Source of the DNA: G963662905 sp963662905
GTDB lineage: Bacteria; Bacteroidota; Bacteroidia; Bacteroidales; WRLA01
Assembly (NCBI GenBank): GCA_963662905.2
Contig: CAXXFD010000004.1
Span: 186,001 to 250,000, forward strand
Direction: 5' to 3'
DNA length: 64,000 nucleotides
Positions 54,372 to 61,471 of this stretch are shown here, in pieces. The notes below the pieces were generated by a model. That model did no database searches. It worked only from the letters and a program-made list of their open reading frames with translations, and was not told the origin of the DNA. Positions within the stretch are counted from its first letter, which is position 1, and the number at the start of each line of letters is the position of its first letter. The position numbers and the translations under genes are program-made.

Positions 54372-54379
54372 CAAAAATA
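54372..54379 (-). promoter_or_regulatory. -7 box for the GNAT-ccm operon
   Basis: On the minus strand the box is TATTTTTG, an exact TAnnTTTG match, 40 bp before ATG 54332. The divergent gap 54333-54800 holds no gene; apart from this and the sdh box it is plain A/T-rich sequence. Confidence 0.5.
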
Positions 54380-54691
54380 CTTAATTTTCTTTGCAATAAA
54401 CTTTAGAACAATTGATTTTCAAGCTAGTGAAAATTGTGATATTACCCAATTTATACAAAACTTCTTCAAAAAAAGCATTTCAAGCTGTTATTTTTTACTT
54501 CAGATTTGCTGAAAAACCCTTTTTCTTCACAAAAAAAACTGTGGAGCAAAAAATTTTTCACAGGCAATCGGACTCACAAAAATATTGATTTTTGAACGTT
54601 TGCCACAGAAAACCAGTAAGTATGGAATTAAAGCACCTATTTGTATCTATTCTAAATTAATTTCGAGCAAAATGACTTTTTGGAAAAAGCC

Positions 54692-54699
54692 TACCTTTG
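54692..54699 (+). promoter_or_regulatory. -7 box for the sdhCAB operon
   Basis: TACCTTTG is an exact TAnnTTTG match on the plus strand. It would give an unusually long leader of about 95 bases before the sdhC start at 54801. No -33 TTG at the ideal distance was seen. Confidence 0.5.
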
Positions 54700-54800
54700 T
54701 CCTTATTGTTCATATCTAATAATCTCGATACGAAAATTTTAGAATACGATCAGTAAATTACTGCGCAGACAATAACCCGATTTAGTTCTGATAAACAAAA

Positions 54801-55490
54801 ATGATTATGAGTAACAAAGGATTTCATCAGGCCTCGATCACCAAAAAAATCATTATGGCCGTTGCAGGTTTATTTTTGGTTGCTTTTTTGGTGGTACACC
54901 TGGCCATCAACTTGTTTATACTGCCCATTTCAGAAGAACACGTGGCAGTATTTGAAGAAGCCGTTCACTTCATGACAAGCAATCCACTGATAAAAATCAT
55001 GGAGATTGTGCTATTTGGCGGCTTCATCCTTCATGCCCTTTACGGCATCATCCTGCAGCTGCAAAACTGGGCTGCACGTCCGAAGCGCTACAAAGTCAGC
55101 GGCACTTCAGAGGAGACTTTCCTCTCGCGCTACATGATCCACACCGGACTGATCATTTTCACCTTTCTGGTGATCCATTTCATCAACTTTTATTTTGTAA
55201 AGCTGGGATGGACCGATGCGCCAACAGGTGTAAATGCCGTCAGGGACAATCATGATTTTTATAATATGGCTGTAAACCTCTTCAGCAACAGCACCTATTC
55301 GATTATTTATATCGTGCTTTTGCTTTTCCTCGGTTTCCACCTCTATCATGCTTTCCAGTCGGCATTCCAGACGCTGGGGTTGACACACAGCAAATACACG
55401 CCCGCCATCAAGCTGATCGGCACTATATATACCATTCTTGTTACACTGGGTTTTATAAGCATCCCACTGTATTTTTTAATTAACGCTTAG
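54801..55490 (+). CDS. sdhC: Succinate dehydrogenase cytochrome b subunit (b558 type)
   Basis: A 229-residue protein with five membrane helices, as in the SdhC b558 family of Bacteroidota and Firmicutes. Candidate heme ligands are H33 (VVHLAINLF), H78 (GGFILHALYG), H126 (LVIHFINFY) and H180/H183 (LGFHLYHAFQSA). It anchors SdhA/B to the inner membrane and passes electrons to menaquinone. ATG 54807 (MSNKGFHQ) is an alternative start. sdhA follows after 29 bp. Confidence 0.92.
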   Translation: MIMSNKGFHQASITKKIIMAVAGLFLVAFLVVHLAINLFILPISEEHVAVFEEAVHFMTSNPLIKIMEIVLFGGFILHALYGIILQLQNWAARPKRYKVSGTSEETFLSRYMIHTGLIIFTFLVIHFINFYFVKLGWTDAPTGVNAVRDNHDFYNMAVNLFSNSTYSIIYIVLLLFLGFHLYHAFQSAFQTLGLTHSKYTPAIKLIGTIYTILVTLGFISIPLYFLINA

Positions 55491-55519
55491 TTTTTGAACC
55501 CCTAAAACGACCGTTCAAC

Positions 55520-57454
55520 ATGACAAAACTGGATTCAAAAATACCTCAAGGCCACATAGCTCAAAAGTGGACCAATTATAAAGCCGAACAAAAACTGGTT
55601 AACCCTGCCAACAAACGTAAACTCGACATTATCGTTGTTGGAACAGGACTGGCCGGAGCTGCTGCTGCAGCAAGTTTTGGTGAGCTGGGTTTTAACGTAA
55701 AGAACTTCTGCATTCAGGACAGCCCGCGCCGTGCGCACAGTATTGCAGCACAAGGCGGTATCAATGCCGCCAAAAACTATCCGAATGATGGCGACAGCAT
55801 TTACAGGCTGTTTTATGATACCGTAAAAGGCGGCGATTACCGAGCCCGTGAAGCCAATGTATATCGTTTGGCCGAAGTCAGCAACGACATCATCGACCAG
55901 TGTGTGGCACAAGGCGTTCCTTTTGCACGCGAATACAGCGGATACCTCGATAACCGCTCATTTGGCGGTGCGCAGGTTAGCCGTACATTTTACGCTCGGG
56001 GCCAAACCGGACAGCAGCTCCTTTTAGGCGCTTATGGCGCATTGAGCAAAGAAATTGACCGTGGACATGTAGAGATGTTCACCCGCGAAGAAATGATGGA
56101 CGTGGTGATTATTGATGGCCGTGCACGCGGCATCATCACACGCAACCTGGTTACCGGGGAACTCAAACGCTATTTCGCACATGCAGTAGTTATTGCTACC
56201 GGCGGATACGGCAATGTTTTCTTCCTCTCCACCAATGCAATGGGATCAAACGGCACAGCCGCATGGAAAAGCCATAAAAAAGGCGCTTATTTCGGAAATC
56301 CCTGCTTTGTGCAGATCCACCCGACCTGTATCCCTGTCCATGGCGATTATCAGTCGAAGCTTACGCTGATGAGTGAAAGTCTTCGTAATGACGGGCGCAT
56401 CTGGGTGCCAAAGAAAAAGGAAGATGCCGAAAAAATCCGCAAAGGCCAGCTGAGTCCAACCGATTTGAAAGAAGAAGACCGTGATTACTATCTTGAGCGC
56501 CGTTATCCCGCATTCGGAAACCTCGTGCCCCGCGATGTGGCATCACGTGCTGCCAAAGAACGCTGCGATGCCGGATTTGGCGTGGGAACAGGACTGGCGG
56601 TTTATCTCGATTTCAAGCACGCCATCGAACGCCTCGGCAAAGATGTGATTGAAGCACGCTATGGAAACCTTTTCCAGATGTACGAAAAAATTACGGCCGA
56701 AAACCCTTATGAAACTCCAATGATGATCTATCCCGCCATTCACTATTCAATGGGCGGCCTGTGGGTAGATTACGAACTGCAAACTACCATCCCCGGACTT
56801 TTCGCTGCCGGTGAAGCCAATTTCTCCGACCACGGCGCCAACCGCCTCGGAGCTTCCGCGCTGATGCAAGGATTGGCCGATGGCTATTTTGTACTTCCAT
56901 ATACGATTCAAAACTACCTTGCCGACCAGATTTCCATCCCGGCAATCCCAACCGACCATCCCGAATTTGAAAAATCAGAAAAAGAAGTCGATGCGCTGCT
57001 GAAAAAGCTCATGGGAATCAAGGGAAGCAAAACCGTAGACCATTTCCACAAAAAACTTGGCCACATTATGTGGGACAAAGTAGGTATGGCGCGGAACGGA
57101 AAAGCCCTGAAAGAAGCCATTGAAGAAATCAAAGTATTGCGCGAAGAATTCTGGAAGGATGTAAAAATCCCCGGAACGCTCGACGGTATGAATACCGAGC
57201 TTGAAAAAGCCGTTCGTGTTGCCGACTTCCTGGAGCTGGGCGAACTCATGGCCAAAGACGCGCTGCACCGCGAAGAAAGCTGTGGCGGCCACTTCCGCGA
57301 AGAATACCAGACCGGTGAAGGCGAAGCGCTGCGTAACGACAAAGACTTTACTTATGCTGCCGCATGGGAGTTTAAAGATGGCGATTACGTACTGCACAAA
57401 GAAGACCTGAACTATGAATATATTGAGGTAAAAACCCGAAACTACAAATCATAG
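55520..57454 (+). CDS. sdhA: Succinate dehydrogenase/fumarate reductase flavoprotein subunit
   Basis: A 644-residue flavoprotein. The FAD Rossmann motif is VVGTGLAGAAAAASFGELGF (39-58). H73 in RAHSIAAQGGINA is the expected site of covalent FAD. The substrate region contains QIHPTCIPVHGDY, and the capping/FAD region has AAGEANFSDHGANRLGASALMQGLADG. It oxidises succinate to fumarate in the TCA cycle, or the reverse under anaerobic conditions. Length and order (C-A-B) are normal for the phylum. Confidence 0.96.
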   Translation: MTKLDSKIPQGHIAQKWTNYKAEQKLVNPANKRKLDIIVVGTGLAGAAAAASFGELGFNVKNFCIQDSPRRAHSIAAQGGINAAKNYPNDGDSIYRLFYDTVKGGDYRAREANVYRLAEVSNDIIDQCVAQGVPFAREYSGYLDNRSFGGAQVSRTFYARGQTGQQLLLGAYGALSKEIDRGHVEMFTREEMMDVVIIDGRARGIITRNLVTGELKRYFAHAVVIATGGYGNVFFLSTNAMGSNGTAAWKSHKKGAYFGNPCFVQIHPTCIPVHGDYQSKLTLMSESLRNDGRIWVPKKKEDAEKIRKGQLSPTDLKEEDRDYYLERRYPAFGNLVPRDVASRAAKERCDAGFGVGTGLAVYLDFKHAIERLGKDVIEARYGNLFQMYEKITAENPYETPMMIYPAIHYSMGGLWVDYELQTTIPGLFAAGEANFSDHGANRLGASALMQGLADGYFVLPYTIQNYLADQISIPAIPTDHPEFEKSEKEVDALLKKLMGIKGSKTVDHFHKKLGHIMWDKVGMARNGKALKEAIEEIKVLREEFWKDVKIPGTLDGMNTELEKAVRVADFLELGELMAKDALHREESCGGHFREEYQTGEGEALRNDKDFTYAAAWEFKDGDYVLHKEDLNYEYIEVKTRNYKS

Positions 57455-57519
57455 GGGCTGTTTGCCGCTTGTAATTTTATGTAATCCGGAGGGCAACACC
57501 TCCACAAAACAAGCACGAT

Positions 57520-58275
57520 ATGGATTTTACATTAAAAGTTTGGAGACAAAAAAACGCAGCCGATAAAGGCCGCTTCGAATCATATCCGCTCAGTGGTATT
57601 TCCGCTGACGCTTCATTTCTCGAAATGATGGACATCCTCAACGAGCAACTCGTTGAAAAAGGCGAAGAGCCCATTGCATTTGACCATGATTGCCGCGAAG
57701 GAATCTGCGGGATGTGCAGCCTCTACATCAACGGAAGGCCACACGGCCCCGATGAAGGCATCACCACCTGCCAGATGCATATGCGCCGTTTCACCGACGG
57801 ACAAACCATTACCATCGAGCCCTGGCGCGCAAAGCCGTTCCCGGTAATCAAAGACCTGATTGTGGACCGCACCGCCTTTGATGAAATAATCCGCGCCGGC
57901 GGTTATACTTCCGCTTCAACCGGCGGCGTACCCGATGCCAATGCCATTCCCATCAATAAGGAAGATGCCGACCTGGCCATGGATGCCGCAGCATGTATCG
58001 GTTGTGGCGCTTGTGTGGCTTCCTGCAAAAATGCTTCGGCCATGCTTTTTGTTTCGGCAAAAGTGAGCCAGTTTGCATTGCTGCCACAAGGTAAAGTGGA
58101 AGCGCAGGAACGCGTTCAGCGCATGGTTGCGAAAATGGACGAGCTTGGATTTGGCAATTGCACCAATACCTATGCATGCGAAGCAGAGTGCCCGAAAAAC
58201 ATCCACCGCAGCAATATTGCACGCATGAACCGCGAGTTTATTGCAGCAGGTTTTTGCGCATCCAAGAAAAAATAG
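57520..58275 (+). CDS. sdhB: Succinate dehydrogenase/fumarate reductase iron-sulfur subunit
   Basis: A 251-residue protein with [2Fe-2S] ligands C58, C63, C66 and C84 (DCREGICGMC... TTC) and the ferredoxin-like cluster region C159, C162, C165 and C169 (CIGCGACVASC), plus C214, C220 and C224 (NCTNTYACEAEC). Together these give the three clusters that link FAD to SdhC. The gene starts 65 bp after sdhA and ends before a terminator. Confidence 0.96.
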   Translation: MDFTLKVWRQKNAADKGRFESYPLSGISADASFLEMMDILNEQLVEKGEEPIAFDHDCREGICGMCSLYINGRPHGPDEGITTCQMHMRRFTDGQTITIEPWRAKPFPVIKDLIVDRTAFDEIIRAGGYTSASTGGVPDANAIPINKEDADLAMDAAACIGCGACVASCKNASAMLFVSAKVSQFALLPQGKVEAQERVQRMVAKMDELGFGNCTNTYACEAECPKNIHRSNIARMNREFIAAGFCASKKK

Positions 58276-58300
58276 ATACTCCAACATCTCAATAAAACGC

Positions 58301-58331
58301 AAGCCGGAACCTGATGGGTTTCGGCTTTTTT
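58301..58331 (+). terminator. Terminator of the sdhCAB operon
   Basis: An 11-bp stem (58301-58311 with 58317-58327, one G-T pair) and a 5-nt loop, with T-run. It lies 25 bp after the sdhB stop. Confidence 0.87.
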
Positions 58332-58424
58332 GATGTTGGTTTTAAAGGATGTAAGCTCTTTTGGGTTTCCTTTATTAGTATTTGGGAGGAGGGTCCAAAA
58401 CACAATTTCCGGTAATTGGAGTGG

Positions 58425-58800
58425 AGGGTTGAGTTCCCTCGAGCTCAATGCTCAGGAAGATGCTCCATTGTGGAATTCCCGGGAATGGGGGTTTAGGGCT
58501 TTGAAATGAGAGGGCGGTAGCATCATTGAGTTCCCTCGCTTTGTGCTCGGGAAGGCGCTCCATACTACAATTTCCTATAATTGTGAATGGAGCGTCCTTT
58601 CGACGAGCGCAGTGAGGAGAAACCCCAAAATCCCCCAACACCATTCCCCTCTAATTGTAATTTTGATTCTGATTTAGAGGGCGGTAGCATCATTGAGTTC
58701 CCTCGCTTTGTGCTCGGGAGGACGCTCAATTGTGGAATTATAGAAAATTGTATTATGGGCGTCCTTTCGACGAACTTAGTGAGGAGCAACTCAAAAATCC
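58425..58800. repeat. Cluster of large palindromic intergenic repeats
   Basis: Two long units share an identical 44-bp start (58509-58552 and 58676-58719). Each then folds back on itself: GGMCGCTC... and ...GAGCGTCC or GGGCGTCC arms face each other around an AATTGT-type centre, ending at about 58619 and 58788. A shorter, diverged relative starts near 58425. The 58332-58840 gap has no gene; the frames within it are low complexity or antisense to the repeats. Confidence 0.8.
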
Positions 58801-58840
58801 GACAAGCCAATATTAATAAAACCAATCGGTTACACCGGAT

Positions 58841-59119
58841 TTAAGAAACCGGACTAATGCGGCCAATGGCACAGCTCAAGACGGATTTGGCTTTATGGCC
58901 TATACTTCCTTCATCGAGCGGTGGATATCCCAGTCCGCTCATAATACGGACAATATGGTGGTCACTGATTTTTTCTTCATCATAAGAAACAGTTACAGAA
59001 GACTCTGAAAAATTAATATCTACCTCACTTACACCTTCTTCCGACATCAGTTTTCGGGTAATTGTATTTGCGCAGCCCCGGCAACGCAGGTTGTCTATTT
59101 GAAAAGCTGTTGAATTCAT
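58841..59119 (-). CDS. Heavy-metal-associated (HMA) domain protein, probable metal chaperone
   Basis: A 92-residue protein from ATG 59119 (MNSTAFQIDNLRCRGCANTITRKL). An HMA fold (PF00403) covers residues 3-68 with the metal-binding Cys pair C13/C16 (RCRGC). It may carry Cu(I) or another soft metal to a P-type ATPase or regulator; none is nearby. The tail after residue 68 (SIGHKAKSVLSCAIGRISPVS) is extra. The 104-residue frame from 59155 is possible but has no added domain. Confidence 0.82.
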   Translation of the reverse strand: MNSTAFQIDNLRCRGCANTITRKLMSEEGVSEVDINFSESSVTVSYDEEKISDHHIVRIMSGLGYPPLDEGSIGHKAKSVLSCAIGRISPVS

Positions 59120-59209
59120 CTTTATTGGGTTTTTCTTTGCTATAAATTTACCCATAAAAACAATTTGTCTTTATGTTTGCGCAGGGCTTAACAAAAATTT
59201 CACATTAGA

Positions 59210-61471
59210 TCAGAAAGGATATCCCAGCGCTACATTCAAAATCAGGTTGTTTTTTCTCCAGGACGATTTTCCCAGGGCAATATCATCAATTACCCAGCCA
59301 TTGTTTTTTTCGATCCAGGGTTTGCGCAGGGGGAAGGCAAAATCAAAACGGAGCAGGAGGAAACTGAAATCGAGGCGGAATCCTGTTCCTGCGCCCACTG
59401 CGAGTTCTTTGTAAAAGCTGTCAAAATGGAAACGTGCATCTTCGCCTTGTCCGTCATTGATCATCCAGATATTGCCTGCATCCACAAAAAATGCCCCTTT
59501 AAGGAATCCGGCAATGGGAAAACGATACTCGGCATTGAGCTCCAGTTTTACTTCACCGGTTTGGTTGTTGGTAATCTGGTCTTCGGCTTCTTCGGGCGGC
59601 GTGAGGGTTCCCGGCCCGATGGAGCGGGCATAAAAAGCGCGCAGCCCGTCCGGCCCTCCGGAATAAAACTGCCTGATATAGGGCAAAGCATCTGAATTTC
59701 CATAGGGGATTCCGGCGCCATTAAAAAAGCGCAAAGCCAGTCTGCTTTTGCCGGGTTTGCCAATATAATAGCGGAAATCGGCCTCATAACGGAAATACTG
59801 AGAGAAGGGCTGGCCTGCAAAAGTATAATAACCGCTATCGCTCTTTTGGGCGCCCAGCACATCCGACATCAACGAAAAAAGATTTCCGGCAAATTCCGTT
59901 TTCACCGAAGCATAATAATTGCTTTGCAAAGCGGCATCGCTAAAATTATTAATCACAATTTTATACCATCCTGCCGGGATGAACTGTTCTTCAAAACTCT
60001 GCCGCATATATGGATTTTCTATCATAATGGAATCGAGCTGCGCTGATGTTTCCAGGAGTTTCACATAAGTCAGCTCAAAAGGAGAGAAATAATGTCCGAG
60101 GCTTTTTTTCCGGCTGATGCGGTACACCAAGGAGGTTTTGCCGGAAGCAATGGTGTAAACCCCTACCCTGTCCTGCATTTTCCCGCCAAGCTGAAGGCTT
60201 GTGGTCACATCCGAAGTGCGGTCGCCACTCAAACTATGAAAAGGGAAAAACCGTGGAAAAGCCAGCTCTGAATTCAAACCGATAGAGTAAAAATACTCAT
60301 CCCTATTCCCGATCTGCATCTGATACTGGGCATCTAATTGAATACTAAGAACTTCTGCGCCTCCAAAAATATTTCTTTGTGTTAATCCCAGATTTACCCC
60401 GGGACCGGTATAATTATTTGTAGCGGTACTGAAATCAACACTGGCGTTGAAGCTGAGCGGATAACGGGAAACCAGATCAAAATGCACATCCAGCGAATCC
60501 GTATTTTCAAAACGATTGATTGAAGGCTTCACATAGCGCAAAATACCCAGGGACGAAAGCTTATCATAAGTCTGCTTATAGTTATGTTTGCTGTAAACGG
60601 CTCCCGGTTCAATAAAATTCCGGCGCAGCAGCACTTCCGGGCGCAGGAAGCCATCTGTAATAATCGTTGTTGCGCCAAAACGGAGCGTATCATTCGATGG
60701 ATCGGCCGGTTTGTAGGTTGCATTCAAGATCAGTTTACGGAAATAATATTTACGAAAAGCCATTTCCGGCGTTTCCGGATTGATCATCAGCTGTAAAGCG
60801 ACATTTCGGCTGCCCAGCGAACTATCGGCTGCAAAAAACAAATAATTATCAGAGAAATAATAATAGCCCGACGATTGCAAAGCGGAAGCAATGCGTTCCC
60901 GTTCGTCCTGCAAAGCGCTTAAACGGTAAATATCTCCTTTCTTCAAACTTGTATTGCGCAGCACCACTTTTAAAACACTGTCATCCAGCGGTGTAACAGC
61001 AGGCCATACAATACTGTCGATATGGTAAGGCTGCAGGCCGGAAGCAGTATAGAACACTTTGGCGGTTCTTTTTTGTTTCTCCACAGAGGCCGAAACTTCC
61101 GCATTAAAATATCCATCATGAAACAAATGGTTTTGCATCACTGCGGCAACTTGTTGGGGATCAAAATCTGACAGCAGAACAGTTTTTTGTCCAAAAGTCT
61201 TGCGGATCCATTTTCGGATGGGGCCTTTCACCGAATCCCCGATGCTCTGATAAACCCACAATTGGGGGCGCATGCCAAAAAGGCTGGAATTGGGCTCAGG
61301 TGTCAACACTTCCTCCATAATTTTTTCGGCTTTCCGGCTTTCTTTTTCCGTTTCAGGGATTTCTATTGTTCCGCTGGTGTAGAGGAATTCCCCTTCCGGG
61401 ATTTTGCGCAGACCTGTGCATGATGAAAGAAAGGCAAGGATCAACATTAAATAAAATATCTTATTTTTCAT
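59210..61471 (-). CDS. tamL: TamL-like BamA-family outer-membrane lipoprotein
   Basis: A 753-residue protein with a lipoprotein signal (LILAFLSSC, C18), POTRA-like repeats (residues about 85-340: FDPQQVAAVMQNHLFHDGYFNAEVSASVEK, ILNATYKPADPSNDTLRFGATTIITDG) and a C-terminal Omp85 barrel (FPLRKPWIEKNNGWVIDD, ending NLILNVALGYPF). BamA-family lipoproteins next to tamB are called TamL in Bacteroidota. They take the place of TamA in outer-membrane assembly or lipid transport. It overlaps the tamB stop by 11 bp. Confidence 0.88.
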   Translation of the reverse strand: MKNKIFYLMLILAFLSSCTGLRKIPEGEFLYTSGTIEIPETEKESRKAEKIMEEVLTPEPNSSLFGMRPQLWVYQSIGDSVKGPIRKWIRKTFGQKTVLLSDFDPQQVAAVMQNHLFHDGYFNAEVSASVEKQKRTAKVFYTASGLQPYHIDSIVWPAVTPLDDSVLKVVLRNTSLKKGDIYRLSALQDERERIASALQSSGYYYFSDNYLFFAADSSLGSRNVALQLMINPETPEMAFRKYYFRKLILNATYKPADPSNDTLRFGATTIITDGFLRPEVLLRRNFIEPGAVYSKHNYKQTYDKLSSLGILRYVKPSINRFENTDSLDVHFDLVSRYPLSFNASVDFSTATNNYTGPGVNLGLTQRNIFGGAEVLSIQLDAQYQMQIGNRDEYFYSIGLNSELAFPRFFPFHSLSGDRTSDVTTSLQLGGKMQDRVGVYTIASGKTSLVYRISRKKSLGHYFSPFELTYVKLLETSAQLDSIMIENPYMRQSFEEQFIPAGWYKIVINNFSDAALQSNYYASVKTEFAGNLFSLMSDVLGAQKSDSGYYTFAGQPFSQYFRYEADFRYYIGKPGKSRLALRFFNGAGIPYGNSDALPYIRQFYSGGPDGLRAFYARSIGPGTLTPPEEAEDQITNNQTGEVKLELNAEYRFPIAGFLKGAFFVDAGNIWMINDGQGEDARFHFDSFYKELAVGAGTGFRLDFSFLLLRFDFAFPLRKPWIEKNNGWVIDDIALGKSSWRKNNLILNVALGYPF

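Noticed and set aside
58509..58788. Possible CRISPR-like array after sdhB
   Set aside because: Only two long units with palindromic internal structure and no equal-length unique spacers; better described as intergenic palindromic repeats.
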